DNA of 64,000 bases from Sulfopaludibacter sp963815475 (lineage in GTDB: Bacteria; Acidobacteriota; Terriglobia; Bryobacterales; Bryobacteraceae), in the NCBI GenBank assembly GCA_963815475.1, contig CAWFHD010000001.1, positions 806,001 through 870,000 of the forward strand, in the 5' to 3' direction. The position numbers were made by a program, and so were the translations under genes. The notes beneath the pieces are model-generated. The model searched no databases. It saw only the letters and a program-made list of their open reading frames with translations, and was not told the DNA's origin. Of the stretch, positions 9,380 through 18,342 are shown piece after piece; position 1 is the first letter of the stretch; each line of letters starts with the position of its first letter.

Positions 9380-9574
9380 TTGGCAGAAGTTAAGCTTCAG
9401 GAGGGCGAGACACTAGAAAACGCCCTTCGCCGCTTCAAGCGCAAGGTCCAGCAAGAGGACATTATCAAAGAGGTCAAAAGACACTCCTTCTACTTGAAGC
9501 CAGGTGAGAAGCTCCGGGCCAAGCAGGCGCTGGCCCGCAAACGGAACCGGAAGAAGAATCGCCGGGAAGATTGA
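9380..9574 (+). CDS. rpsU: Small ribosomal subunit protein bS21
   Basis: A 64-residue basic protein of the 30S subunit, near the Shine-Dalgarno-binding region of the ribosome. The sequence AEVKLQEGETLENALRRFKR and the Arg/Lys-rich tail KRNRKKNRRED are diagnostic. I chose the TTG at 9380 because a strong GGGAGGTG lies eight bases upstream (9364-9371); a TTG at 9362 is in frame but would put that ribosome-binding site inside the gene. It has its own promoter, a hairpin leader and a terminator-like stem after the stop, so it looks like a one-gene unit. Confidence 0.93.
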   Translation: MAEVKLQEGETLENALRRFKRKVQQEDIIKEVKRHSFYLKPGEKLRAKQALARKRNRKKNRRED

Positions 9575-9585
9575 GTAAAACCTGA

Positions 9586-9625
9586 GCGGCGGGACCGGAC
9601 CCGGAGTGAGTCGCGGTCCCGCCGT
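9586..9625 (+). terminator. Terminator-like hairpin after rpsU
   Basis: A perfect 10-bp GC-rich stem (9587-9596 with 9615-9624) starts 12 bases after the rpsU stop and is followed by TCCTTAG. It has only a weak T-tract. Confidence 0.55.
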
Positions 9626-9674
9626 CCTTAGATCATCCGACAATAATCCAGGTTGGTAACGGGGCACAGGTTCT

Positions 9675-9992
9675 ATGCCGGAGTTTCAGGATCGCGTACT
9701 AAAGTGCGTGGATTGTGGGGCAGATTTCGTCTTTACGGCGGGAGAGCAACACTTCTTCCACGACAAGAATTTCAAAAACGAACCCAAACGCTGCAAGAAT
9801 TGCAAGACGAAGCGTCAGGGGGCTGGGGGTTCGGGGTTTACCAAAACGGAGACCATGACCACGTGCTCTCAGTGCGGTCGGGAAACTACGGTACCCTTCA
9901 AGCCAACCCAGGGCCGGCCGGTTTATTGCCGGGAATGCTTCCTCAGCCGGAAGGCATCTTCCACGGCTGCGGGAGCTGGCGGCGGCCGGTAG
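9675..9992 (+). CDS. Zinc-ribbon domain protein with two zinc-finger modules
   Basis: A 105-residue protein. The first half has CVDCGADF and CKNCKTKRQ (about 11-14 and 40-43), the pattern of the zf-trcl type probable zinc-binding domain. The second half has CSQCGRET and CRECF (about 63-66 and 84-87), a CxxC-x17-CxxC module of the kind seen in proteins with suspected RNA- or cold-shock-related roles. A Ser/Ala/Gly tail ends the protein. It follows rpsU but is separated by a terminator-like hairpin. The zinc-binding assignment is firm from the cysteine spacing; the biological role is not known. Confidence 0.8.
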   Translation: MPEFQDRVLKCVDCGADFVFTAGEQHFFHDKNFKNEPKRCKNCKTKRQGAGGSGFTKTETMTTCSQCGRETTVPFKPTQGRPVYCRECFLSRKASSTAAGAGGGR

Positions 9993-10062
9993 TCTGGAAC
10001 AAGCGAAGGGCCCGGGGTGAGCCACTCGCTAGAAAGAGCCGGACGCCAAACGGGTCTGGCTG

Positions 10063-11088
10063 TTATTGCACGGGCCAGTAGCCTTCACGAGTTTTCACTT
10101 GTAACTCGGGGCGATCTTTGGCCTCGACCCGAATGAGGTGGAATTTTTCTGCGTCACCGGGATGCGGCTGAAAGCTCAGGATGTACTGCCGGTGTACCTC
10201 TTCTCCGATGGCTTGAATTGCCGTCTCCAGAGCCTTGCGCTCTAAGAATCCCATGGTAGTAGCGCCCGTCGTTCGCGTGAATAAGTCGGCCAAATCCGGC
10301 GCTTTCATGTGACCCAACTCCATCAACGCATAGAGTAATCCCCCTGGTCCCGGTTGATTCCGTTTCAAATCCCAATCGTCCTGTTCGGCTTTTTCCTCCG
10401 CCACCTGATCAGCGCTCTTGCCCTTCTTCTTGGACTCCGGAATGAACTTCTCGGGGTTCTTCGGCTTGATAGTGAATGCCTGCATGAAGGGCGAGTAAGT
10501 CAGCCAGTAGACTGCCACATTTTGCCGCTGCGTTTCCCTCACCACGTCCGTCAGTTCCACCAGGCTGCCGCGATCGCGCTTCTCGGAGATCATCAGCAGC
10601 ACACGCCGGCGACCGGGAGCGCGATTATTGAGCATGCGCAGCGCCTCCCGCATCGCGTCCAGGGTGCAGGCATTGTCGCCATCGGTGCGTAAGCTCTGCA
10701 AGGGCTGCTTGAGCAGTTTCGGGTCGGCGGTAAACTCTCGGCGGACGTGCGGGGCATCACTGAAAGTGATGAGTGCGGTCTCCCCGGCGTCGGCGGCGAT
10801 CAGATCGGTAAACAGGACGGCACTACCCGACAGCTTATCCAGGATGGCCTTGGAATTCGAACTCGTCTGGACGGCAACCACCAGTGAAATGGGGTACTGC
10901 ATCCAGTCCATCTGTATCGCCTGGGGCACATTGTTGTCGTAGAGAACCAGGTCGCCGGGCGTGAGACCGTCCACGTAGCGGCCTTTGGAGTCGGTGACGG
11001 TAGTGGGGGCAACTACCAGCGGCACGGTGCTGCGGAACTGGGAGTAGGCAGCGCCGGCACACAGCAGGATGGATGCTAGGACGCGCAT
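10063..11088 (-). CDS. Secreted VWFA-related domain protein
   Basis: A 341-residue protein with a signal peptide (MRVLASILLCAGAAYSQ), a short VTDSKGRYVDGL region, and a von Willebrand A-like core starting near PISLVVAVQTSSNSK (Ser motif replaces the classical DxSxS). It continues with ITFSDAPHV, a TDGDNACTLDA region and RRVLLMISEKRDRGS. This matches the VWFA-related acidobacterial family of exported proteins. The frame is open 45 codons further upstream, but that stretch is covered by one arm of a REP-like inverted repeat, so the start at 11088 is preferred. No operon partner is evident. The ligand and role are unknown. Confidence 0.82.
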   Translation of the reverse strand: MRVLASILLCAGAAYSQFRSTVPLVVAPTTVTDSKGRYVDGLTPGDLVLYDNNVPQAIQMDWMQYPISLVVAVQTSSNSKAILDKLSGSAVLFTDLIAADAGETALITFSDAPHVRREFTADPKLLKQPLQSLRTDGDNACTLDAMREALRMLNNRAPGRRRVLLMISEKRDRGSLVELTDVVRETQRQNVAVYWLTYSPFMQAFTIKPKNPEKFIPESKKKGKSADQVAEEKAEQDDWDLKRNQPGPGGLLYALMELGHMKAPDLADLFTRTTGATTMGFLERKALETAIQAIGEEVHRQYILSFQPHPGDAEKFHLIRVEAKDRPELQVKTREGYWPVQ

Positions 11089-11170
11089 TGGCCGAGTTTG
11101 CAGCACGGGGAGTGCCACGGCGGCGTTGCGCCTCTTACGAGCAGGGCTCAGTACTGCTGTCTTACAAAAT

Positions 11171-11340
11171 GTGGGGCAGGGCTTTAGCCTGCTGAGGGCT
11201 TCAGCCCGCCCGGCTGAAAACATGTGGAGCTAAAGAAAGGCTGCGGCGGGAACCCGCGTAATCCAGTAGTGGGTTTCCGGATTCTGATTCTCAGCTTACA
11301 AGCGGGCTGAAGCCCGCAGCAGGCTAAAGCCCTGCCCCAC
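11171..11340. repeat. 39-bp inverted repeat pair, REP/REPIN-like
   Basis: Arm 1 (11171-11209) and arm 2 (11302-11340) are inverted copies with 38 of 39 positions identical. Each arm is itself able to fold (AGGGCTTTAGCCT and GCTTCAGCCCGC parts). A 92-base spacer separates them. The pair fills most of the gap between the VWA-protein start and the glmU stop. The layout is that of a REP doublet (REPIN), usually mobilised by a RAYT-type Y1 transposase; no such transposase is in the window. Confidence 0.7.
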
Positions 11341-11353
11341 TTACACAGCAATG

Positions 11354-12748
11354 CTAACTCTTCTTCCCCAACGACCGCCGCTTGCGCGCCCAGTCTTCCT
11401 TGTTCGCCTGACGCGCGCGTCCGATGGCGAGGGCGTCAGGCGGCACCGGGTCGGTGATGACCGAGCCGGCGCCCACATACGCTCCGCTTCCGATGTCGAT
11501 CGGCGCCACGAGCGTGGAGTTGCTGCCAATAAAGGAGCCTTCCCCGATCTTTGTGGGGTGCTTGTGGAAGCCGTCGTAATTGCAGGTGATGGTACCGGCT
11601 CCGATATTGCTCTTGGCGCCGATCTGCGAATCGCCGAGGTACGCCAGGTGATTGGCCTTAGCCCCGGCGCCCATCTGCGTCTTCTTCAATTCCACGAAGT
11701 TGCCGATGTGAGCGCCCTCCGCCACATCGTTGTCCAGCCGGAGACGCGCGAAGGGGCCGATATGCGCGCCTTTGCCGACGCGCGAAGTTCCCACGATGGT
11801 AAACGGTCCGATTTCGACTTCGTCGGCAATCTCCGAATCCCGAATGATGGCCGCCGCGCCGATATGGCAGTTCTCACCAATGGTGGTCCTACCCAGGATC
11901 TGCGCAAACGGCTCGATCACGCTGTCCATACCGACGCGCACGTCCACATCCACCGTGACCGTCTCGGGCTTCTCGATGGTTACGCCCTCGACCATCAGCT
12001 CGCGCACTTTGCGCGCGCGGAAAATGCCGTCCACTTCGGCGAGTTCCAGGCGGTTGTTGATGCCCAGGCACTCCTTGGGGTCGGCAATCGTCATCACGCT
12101 CATCTTGTGTCCGGCGCGGTTGAGGATCTCGACCATGTCGGTGAGGTAATACTCTTTGGCGGGATTATTGGTCTGGATTTCGCCTGCGTGCTTCCAGAAC
12201 AGGCTCGCCTGGTAGCAGTAGATACCCATATTGGCTTCGCGGATGGCCAACTGCTCCGCGGTCCCGGCCTTTTGCTCTACCACGGCGACGGCGTGACCGT
12301 CGTGGTTGCGAATCACACGTCCATAGCCGGTAGGATCGTCCATCATGGCCGAAAGCAGCGTCCCGGCGCCGCCGGCGGCTTCCTGCGTGGCGATCAACTG
12401 GCGCAGCGATTCGACGCGCAACAGCGGACCATCGCCATACACAACTACCAGGTAACCATCCAGCCCGGAGAGGGCCTCGCGACCCACCATCAAGGCATGC
12501 CCGGTGCCGAGTTGTTCCTTCTGTTCGATGAAGCCAATGCCGGGCGTGGCGATCGATTTGCGGACTTCCTCAGCTTGGTGGCCTACCACCACGAAGATCC
12601 GCTCCGGCGGCGCCAGGTGAAGGGCCGTATCCACCACATGCTCGATGAGCGTTTTGCCTCCGGCGCGGTGCAGAACTTTTGCCTTGCGCGATTTCATGCG
12701 GGTGCCCAGGCCCGCTGCCAGAATTACCACTGTGACGGGAGTTTGCAT
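11354..12748 (-). CDS. glmU: Bifunctional UDP-N-acetylglucosamine pyrophosphorylase / glucosamine-1-phosphate N-acetyltransferase
   Basis: Makes UDP-GlcNAc for peptidoglycan and lipopolysaccharide in the cytosol. The 464-residue product begins with the nucleotidyltransferase signature LAAGLGTRMKSRKAKVLH (residue 11 on; the usual PKVLH is AKVLH here), has QLGTGHAL and the VVYGDGPLL metal site, and from about 255 carries the left-handed beta-helix acetyltransferase with NFVELKKTQMG, HLAYLGDSQIG and NYDG. Length is normal. It follows yvcK after a 30-base gap, in the same orientation. Confidence 0.96.
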   Translation of the reverse strand: MQTPVTVVILAAGLGTRMKSRKAKVLHRAGGKTLIEHVVDTALHLAPPERIFVVVGHQAEEVRKSIATPGIGFIEQKEQLGTGHALMVGREALSGLDGYLVVVYGDGPLLRVESLRQLIATQEAAGGAGTLLSAMMDDPTGYGRVIRNHDGHAVAVVEQKAGTAEQLAIREANMGIYCYQASLFWKHAGEIQTNNPAKEYYLTDMVEILNRAGHKMSVMTIADPKECLGINNRLELAEVDGIFRARKVRELMVEGVTIEKPETVTVDVDVRVGMDSVIEPFAQILGRTTIGENCHIGAAAIIRDSEIADEVEIGPFTIVGTSRVGKGAHIGPFARLRLDNDVAEGAHIGNFVELKKTQMGAGAKANHLAYLGDSQIGAKSNIGAGTITCNYDGFHKHPTKIGEGSFIGSNSTLVAPIDIGSGAYVGAGSVITDPVPPDALAIGRARQANKEDWARKRRSLGKKS

Positions 12749-12778
12749 GCTATTCCATTATGTCTGGCCGCCGCGCCA

Positions 12779-13789
12779 TTATACCTGGCCGCTGCGCTTG
12801 CGTCTGCTTTCCTGCGCCAGCTTCACGATCACGGCGGCCGTGGATGCGGGATCGTGCCTTACCTTTCCGCTATGGTGCGCCAGGTTACCGGCCAACACCT
12901 TAAGCCCCATTTTGAAAAGCTTGTCGATGTCGTTTTCCACCGGCAGCGCCGCCTCCCTGGCGTAACGTTTTCTGACGGCCGAAGTGATGGGCCGGATGTT
13001 GATCACGGCGTAGTCCAGAAGCTTGACTCCGGCGTGGCGGTGGATGGCGCGAATGTGGTCGGAGGCAAGAAAGTCGGTGGTCTCGCCGGGCTGCCACATC
13101 AGGTTCACGAAGTAGGCTTTGAGGGCGTGCGACTTGGCGATGGCGGCGGGAATGCCTTCCACCAGCAGATTGGGAATCACGCTGGTGAAGAGCGATCCGG
13201 GGCCAAACGTAATCACGTCGGCGTCGGAGATGGCGCTGAGCGCCGCGTCCAGCGGCTTCACTTTGCGGGGAATCAGGCGTACGCGGCGGATGCGCTGCTG
13301 GCTGCGGCTGATGTTGGTCTCCCCCACCACCTTGGCCCCGTTTTGCAATGTCGCTTCGAGCGCCACATTGGTGGTGGTGGCCGGATAGATGTGGCCCGCG
13401 ATCTTCAGCACCTCGGAGGATGCCTTGATGGCAGCGGGAAAGTCGCCCATGATCTGCGTGAGGGCCATCAGAAAGAGATTGCCGAAGCTGTGGCCCTTCA
13501 GTCCGCGCCCGGCTTGAAAGCGATGCTGGAAGAGCCGCGAGAGCAGGGCGGAATCCTCGCTTAGCGCCACCATGCAGTTGCGGATATCGCCGGGAGGGAG
13601 AACGTCGAATTCGCGGCGCAGGCGGCCGGAGCTGCCGCCATCGTCCGTAACCGTGACGATGGCAGTGATGTCGATGACGGGGGAACCGGAATCGCCAGGG
13701 TGGGTATAGTGCTTCAGGCCTTCCAACAGCGCCGAAAGACCGGTGCCTCCGCCGATGGCAACCACTCGCAGTGGTGAAGTATCTTCCAT
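12779..13789 (-). CDS. yvcK: YvcK/CofD-like gluconeogenesis factor, UDP-sugar-binding protein
   Basis: A 336-residue cytosolic protein of the CofD-like superfamily. The N-terminal VVAIGGGTGLSALLEGLK is the nucleotide-binding glycine motif, followed by TVTDDGGSSGRLRR, both diagnostic of YvcK (GlmR). In firmicutes the protein binds UDP-GlcNAc and coordinates carbon flow into cell-envelope precursors. Its placement directly before glmU supports the same link here (inference). It starts 29 bases after the upstream TPR gene and appears to belong to a galT-TPR-yvcK-glmU transcription unit. Confidence 0.9.
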   Translation of the reverse strand: MEDTSPLRVVAIGGGTGLSALLEGLKHYTHPGDSGSPVIDITAIVTVTDDGGSSGRLRREFDVLPPGDIRNCMVALSEDSALLSRLFQHRFQAGRGLKGHSFGNLFLMALTQIMGDFPAAIKASSEVLKIAGHIYPATTTNVALEATLQNGAKVVGETNISRSQQRIRRVRLIPRKVKPLDAALSAISDADVITFGPGSLFTSVIPNLLVEGIPAAIAKSHALKAYFVNLMWQPGETTDFLASDHIRAIHRHAGVKLLDYAVINIRPITSAVRKRYAREAALPVENDIDKLFKMGLKVLAGNLAHHSGKVRHDPASTAAVIVKLAQESRRKRSGQV

Positions 13790-13818
13790 GTCGCAGGGGA
13801 GAGCCGGGGGGTTGGGCC

Positions 13819-14451
13819 TTACCAGCTCTTCTTTTCCGGATAAACCAGCGTATCGAATGGCGGGAGATTCACCACGTGTGCCAAGTCGGCGTCCTGCCGG
13901 GCCAGCAGACGGTTGCGTGGTTCCAGCTCGATGGCGCGCTTGAGGCTCTCATAAGCGCCTGGCGCATCGCCGGACAATGCCTGGGCAGCAGCCAGGGCGT
14001 AATGGATGTGGTCGGCTCCGGGATCCATCTGCAAGGCTTTTTCCAAATGGCCGCGCGCTTCCGTCACGTTGCGCGTGTTGAGCAGGGCCACCGCGTAGTT
14101 GTAGTAGTCCTCAGCCGACCCAAAGGTGACGGCGGGCTTCAGCAAGCGGCGGTCGCACATGGAAATATGGAGGCGCGCGCGATTGGCCACATCGCGCTCC
14201 GGGCCGGCCGCGGCCTTCACGAACAGCTCGCGCGCCTCCGGCAGACTGCGCGCGTGAAACAGTTTCATGGCGGCTTCGAAGGAGCCAAGCTGCGTGGATG
14301 CGTTCGCGGGCTGGCTGCTCGCGGCGGTTCCGCTGCGTGCCGGGACTGGAGTGCGTGCCGGTTCGCTGGTGTGAGCTGGTTTGGATGCCGGAGGTTTGGT
14401 CATGCGCCTGTCGGTGTTCTTTGCCGCGGTAGTCTTATTCTTCTCGGGCAT
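13819..14451 (-). CDS. TPR-repeat protein with low-complexity N-terminus
   Basis: A 210-residue protein. Residues 1-55 are Lys/Pro/Ala/Thr-rich and disordered-looking with no signal peptide. Residues about 56-200 form helical repeats, clearest at YYNYAVALLNTRNVTEARGH and HYALAAAQALSGDAPGAYES, which have TPR spacing. Such proteins are scaffolds. It sits between galT and yvcK on the same strand, 100 bases after galT. No specific function can be assigned. Confidence 0.75.
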   Translation of the reverse strand: MPEKNKTTAAKNTDRRMTKPPASKPAHTSEPARTPVPARSGTAASSQPANASTQLGSFEAAMKLFHARSLPEARELFVKAAAGPERDVANRARLHISMCDRRLLKPAVTFGSAEDYYNYAVALLNTRNVTEARGHLEKALQMDPGADHIHYALAAAQALSGDAPGAYESLKRAIELEPRNRLLARQDADLAHVVNLPPFDTLVYPEKKSW

Positions 14452-14550
14452 ACTGAAAGCCCATCGCCCAACAACTGACGATTAGCGTTTTATACCAGAC
14501 CGGGAGCTACAGGCGCAAGCGTAACAGATTTAACGAACCCGCGTACGGGG

Positions 14551-15552
14551 TCAACCGAGGCCGGCTTCGCGCAGGAACTTGGCAGACTCCTCGGGCGGCG
14601 TGGGATTGATGTAGAATCCCGTGCCCCATTCGAAGCCCGCCACCTTGGTGAGTTTGGGAATAATCTCGATATGCCAGTGGTAATGCGCCAGCGGAGCATC
14701 CTGCACGGGCGCGCTGTGCACGATGAAATTATAGGCGGGCCGCTCCAGCACTTTGTCGACCTTGCGCAGCGTGGTGCGTAGCACCCATGCGAGGTTCTGC
14801 AGCGTGGGCACGTCCGATTCCTCGAAGTGAGATTCGTGGCGCTTGGGAATAATCCACGTCTCGAAGGGAAAGCGCGGCGCATACGGCTCGATCACCGCGA
14901 AGCGATCGGTCTCCGACACCAACCGCACTCCGGCGGCAGTCTCATGACTGATGATGTCGCAATAAATGCAGCGTTCTTTCAATTCGTAAAACAGCAGCGC
15001 GCCATCCACTTCTTCCTTGACGCGCTTGGGGATCACAGGCAGCGCGATCAACTGGCAGTGGGGATGTTCCAGCGAAGCGCCGGCGGCCTCCCCGTGATTC
15101 TTAAAGAGGATGATGTAGCGGAAGCGCCGGTCCTTCTTGAGATCGGTGACGCGTTCCTTGAAGGCCCACAGCACCTCTTCAATCTGGCGCTCCGGCATGT
15201 CGGAAAGCGTGGCGGCATGATCGGGCGTTTCGATGATCACTTCATGCGCGCCGATGCCGTTCATCTTGTCGTACATGCCTTCGCCCTGGCGATTGAGCTC
15301 GCCTTCGATGCCGAGGACGGGAAACTTGTTGGGCACCACGCGGACACGCCAGCCGGGCTCGTCGCGTCCGCCGCTATTGCGGTAAGCCAGCACTTCAGGG
15401 GGCGTCTTGTGCTCGTTGCCGTAGTCGAAAGGACAGATAGTCTGCCTGTTGGGAGGCACAGGCTGGCGGATGAAATCGCTGGGACGCTTCGCGCGATCGG
15501 TAGCAATGATGACCCATCGTCCCGTGATAGGGTCCTTACGCAGTTCGGGCAA
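14551..15552 (-). CDS. galT: Galactose-1-phosphate uridylyltransferase
   Basis: Transfers UMP between UDP-glucose and galactose 1-phosphate (Leloir pathway). The 333-residue HIT-superfamily protein starts MPELRKDPITGRWVIIA, typical of the family. It has the zinc-site cysteines in ICPFD and CIYCD, NHGEAAGASLEHPHCQ in the first half, and the active-site HYHWHIEI (about 283-290) where the middle histidine is the nucleophile. The bacterial/archaeal HxHxH variant is present, not the E. coli HPH form, so ADP-glucose phosphorylase activity is a lesser alternative. It is divergent from the glutaminyl cyclase gene. Confidence 0.9.
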   Translation of the reverse strand: MPELRKDPITGRWVIIATDRAKRPSDFIRQPVPPNRQTICPFDYGNEHKTPPEVLAYRNSGGRDEPGWRVRVVPNKFPVLGIEGELNRQGEGMYDKMNGIGAHEVIIETPDHAATLSDMPERQIEEVLWAFKERVTDLKKDRRFRYIILFKNHGEAAGASLEHPHCQLIALPVIPKRVKEEVDGALLFYELKERCIYCDIISHETAAGVRLVSETDRFAVIEPYAPRFPFETWIIPKRHESHFEESDVPTLQNLAWVLRTTLRKVDKVLERPAYNFIVHSAPVQDAPLAHYHWHIEIIPKLTKVAGFEWGTGFYINPTPPEESAKFLREAGLG

Positions 15553-15606
15553 GCAACGATTATAACGTGACGGTTAACAAGTAGCGCCGGCAAGGGTCTT
15601 GGTACC

Positions 15607-16416
15607 ATGCGATCCTGTAATGCATCTGACATGACGATGCGCGTTTTGTTCTTCGCAGCGATGCTGGCGGCCTACTCGTGCGGTCCATCTTCGAATGCCG
15701 GGGGAATTCCGGAGTACACTTATCGGATTCTGCACACCTACCCGCACGACCCGAAAGCTTTCACCGAAGGACTGTTCTACCTGAACGGCTTTCTTTACGA
15801 GAGCACGGGCATGAAGGGTGAGAGCGATGTCCGCAAGGTGAAGCTGGAGACCGGCGAGGTAGTGCAGCGCCACGCCATTCCGGCCGAATATTTCGGCGAG
15901 GGCATCATCGCGTGGAAGAACAAGCTGATCGAGATGACGTGGCAGACCCAGTTCGGCTGGATCTATGACTTAAACACGTTTGAGACGAAGGGCGAATTCC
16001 ACTATCCCGGGGAGGGGTGGGCACTCACCACCGACGGCAAGAGCCTCATCATGGACGATGGCACACCGCAATTACGATTCTGGGATCCCGAGACGCTGCA
16101 GGAAATCGGCCGCCTGACAGTGACGGCAGATGGCCAGCCCGTGGAAAACCTGAATGAGCTGGAGTGGGTGAAGGGCGAGATTCTCGCGAACGTGTGGCAC
16201 ACGGATAGCATCGCGCGAATCGACCCCAAGACCGGGCACGTGGTGGGATGGATCGACATGACAGGGCTGTGGGAGGGCTCAGACCACGACACGAAGACGC
16301 TGAACGGAATCGCGTACGACGGCCAGGGGGACCGTCTCTTTGTCACAGGCAAGGAATGGCCGACGCTGTTCGAAATCCGGCTGGAGAAAAAGAACGGCGC
16401 CGCGCCGCGGCCGTAA
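15607..16416 (+). CDS. Glutaminyl-peptide cyclotransferase, plant-type beta-propeller family, exported
   Basis: Cyclises N-terminal glutamine to pyroglutamate. The 269-residue protein has an export signal with a possible lipobox (AAYSC, about residues 21-25), then the beta-propeller family hallmarks HDPKAFTEGLFYLNG, YESTGMKGES, YDLNTFE and NELEWVKGEILANVW. The start at 15607 has AAGGG ten bases upstream; a start at 15631 would shorten the signal to MTMRVLFF. A lipoprotein or periplasmic location is inferred. It is followed 22 bases on by an AttH-like gene. Confidence 0.88.
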   Translation: MRSCNASDMTMRVLFFAAMLAAYSCGPSSNAGGIPEYTYRILHTYPHDPKAFTEGLFYLNGFLYESTGMKGESDVRKVKLETGEVVQRHAIPAEYFGEGIIAWKNKLIEMTWQTQFGWIYDLNTFETKGEFHYPGEGWALTTDGKSLIMDDGTPQLRFWDPETLQEIGRLTVTADGQPVENLNELEWVKGEILANVWHTDSIARIDPKTGHVVGWIDMTGLWEGSDHDTKTLNGIAYDGQGDRLFVTGKEWPTLFEIRLEKKNGAAPRP

Positions 16417-16438
16417 CCGAGGTGGTATTTATAGTTTT

Positions 16439-17494
16439 GTGCGCCACGGAATCCTGCTCTTCACGGCTGTCGTTCTGCTGGCCGACTACCGTCAGGTGGC
16501 GCCCGGATATCGATTTCAATTTCCGCGCGATCATTTCGACCATCCCGAATTTCGCACCGAGTGGTGGTATTACACCGGCAACCTGAAAGCGGCCGGCGGT
16601 CATAGCTACGGTTTCGAGCTGGTGTTCTTCCGCGAAGCAAAGCAGAACAGCGGGGCCGGGAATCCTTCGGTCTGGCGCGCCGACAATCTTTACCTGGCGC
16701 ATCTCGCCCTGACCGACATCGACCGGCGGCGGTTCCTGTATCGTCGGCGCTTGAATCGCGCGGGACCAGGGCTGGCGGGGGCGCGCATGGGCGATGACTC
16801 CGAAGCGGGCCGGATTTGGAACGGCAATTGGGAAGTGAAGTGGGATCGGGCGACGGATGTGCAGACGCTTTCCGCAGTCGCCGAGGGCATTCGCTTTCAC
16901 CTTCGATTATCGCCCCGCAAGCCTGTGGTGATCCACGGCGTGAACGGAGTAAGCCAGATCGCCGACGCCGTAGGCCATGCCGCCTATTACACGTCGTTCC
17001 CCCGGCTTGAAGTGGACGGCACGCTCAACGGCGCGGAGGTGAGCGGGACCGCCTGGATGGATCACGAATGGTTCAGCGAGCTGCTGGATGCGTCGCAGCG
17101 GGGTTGGGACTGGTTCAGCATTCAGCTTCAGAATGGGACGGAGCTGATGCTGTTCCAGATTCGAAGAACCGATGGCACAATCGACACGCACTCATCGGGA
17201 ACATACATCGCGGCCAACGGGCACGCCACGTCGCTGGCGCGGTCCGACTTCGAGTTGCAACCGTTGGAGTATTGGACCAGCCCGCGAAGCGGCGCGCGCT
17301 ATCCGGTGAAGTGGAAGATCGCCGTGCCGTCATTGAAGATCGCGCTCGAGTGCGCCGCCGCGATTCCGGACCAGGAACTGCTCGCGGAAGATCGCGGAGG
17401 GCCGACATACTGGGAGGGCGCGGCACGGTATCGCGGATCGGCTGAAGGCGTCGGCTATCTGGAAATGACGGGCTACAGCAAGCCGTTACAATGA
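16439..17494 (+). CDS. AttH/CrtC-like lipocalin-family secreted protein
   Basis: A 351-residue protein with a hydrophobic N-terminus (VRHGILLFTAVVLLADY). FPRDHFDHPEFRTEWWYYTG opens the conserved N-terminal module, and GTAWMDHEWFSE marks the second; both are typical of the AttH-type carotenoid 1,2-hydratase-like double lipocalin fold. I chose GTG at 16439 because GAGGTGG lies 11 bases upstream and the preceding gene ends at 16416; the frame is open further upstream. Members act as hydratases or lipid-binding proteins; the substrate is unknown. Its stop overlaps the next start (ATGA). Confidence 0.82.
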   Translation: MRHGILLFTAVVLLADYRQVAPGYRFQFPRDHFDHPEFRTEWWYYTGNLKAAGGHSYGFELVFFREAKQNSGAGNPSVWRADNLYLAHLALTDIDRRRFLYRRRLNRAGPGLAGARMGDDSEAGRIWNGNWEVKWDRATDVQTLSAVAEGIRFHLRLSPRKPVVIHGVNGVSQIADAVGHAAYYTSFPRLEVDGTLNGAEVSGTAWMDHEWFSELLDASQRGWDWFSIQLQNGTELMLFQIRRTDGTIDTHSSGTYIAANGHATSLARSDFELQPLEYWTSPRSGARYPVKWKIAVPSLKIALECAAAIPDQELLAEDRGGPTYWEGAARYRGSAEGVGYLEMTGYSKPLQ

Positions 17495-18267
17495 GTGCCA
17501 TGCGACGAAGATCAGTTCTGACGCTCCCGCTGGGAGCGGCCCTTTTGCAGGGACAGGAGACCGGCGCGGCCGCCAGCGCCTTCATCGAACTTCGCTATTT
17601 CCGGATGCGTAGCGGGCCGCAAGTGACGCGCACCACCGAATATCTGCGGAGCGGTTGGCTGCCCGCGGCACAGCGGGCGGGCGTCGGGCCAATGGGATTT
17701 TTCAACTCGCTGGTGGGGCCGGAGAGTCCGTTTATTCTGGCGCTGGCGAGCTACCCTTCGTTCGCGGCGATGGGTTCGTCGCACACGAAGCTGGCAGCCG
17801 ACAAAGAGTTTCAAGCGGCGCAGGATGAGTACAACGGCGAGCCGGGCTACGTGCGAATGGAGAGTTCGCTGCTGGTGGCATTTCCCTCGATGCCCACGGT
17901 AGAGGCGCCGCCGACTGGAGAGGGGCATGCGGCGCGAACGTTCGAATTGCGAACCTACGAATCCCCGAGCGACAAGACGCTGGCGCGCAAGGTGAAGATG
18001 TTCGGCGACGGTGAGATCGCGGCCTTCCGGCGCAGTGGAATGCTGCCGGTCTTTTTCGGGACCACACTGATTGGCCGCAATCTGCCGAACCTGACCTATA
18101 TGCTGGCGTACGATGACTGGCAGGCGCGCGAGAAGAACTGGGCGGCATTCGGTAAAGATCCGGGATGGCAGAAGCTGCGCGCTACGCCGGGGCTGTCGGA
18201 TGCGGAGATAGTTTCGAATATCACGAACGCCATCGTGAAACCGCTGCCGTTCTCGCCCATCCGCTAA
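17491..18267 (+). CDS. NIPSNAP-family protein with twin-arginine-like signal
   Basis: A 258-residue protein with an N-terminal MRRRSVLTLPLGAALL, resembling a Tat signal. It contains two ferredoxin-like (alpha+beta barrel) NIPSNAP modules: ELRYFRMRSGPQ near residue 33 and FELRTYESPSDKTLARKVKM near 150. The family is widespread in acidobacteria and planctomycetes with unproven function. It overlaps the AttH-like stop by four bases, so it is translationally coupled. Confidence 0.82.
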   Translation: MSAMRRRSVLTLPLGAALLQGQETGAAASAFIELRYFRMRSGPQVTRTTEYLRSGWLPAAQRAGVGPMGFFNSLVGPESPFILALASYPSFAAMGSSHTKLAADKEFQAAQDEYNGEPGYVRMESSLLVAFPSMPTVEAPPTGEGHAARTFELRTYESPSDKTLARKVKMFGDGEIAAFRRSGMLPVFFGTTLIGRNLPNLTYMLAYDDWQAREKNWAAFGKDPGWQKLRATPGLSDAEIVSNITNAIVKPLPFSPIR

Positions 18268-18342
18268 TGAGGCTGCCGGCGTGGGGCGTGGCCTTGCCAC
18301 CGGCGTATCGGGCCACTCGCCACTTGGGAGATAATACTATTC

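Noticed and set aside
11351..13564. A long plus-strand open frame antisense to glmU and yvcK.
   Set aside because: The minus strand encodes two complete recognisable enzymes, and the plus-strand translation is rich in His, Arg and Gly without motifs, as expected for a shadow in GC-rich DNA.
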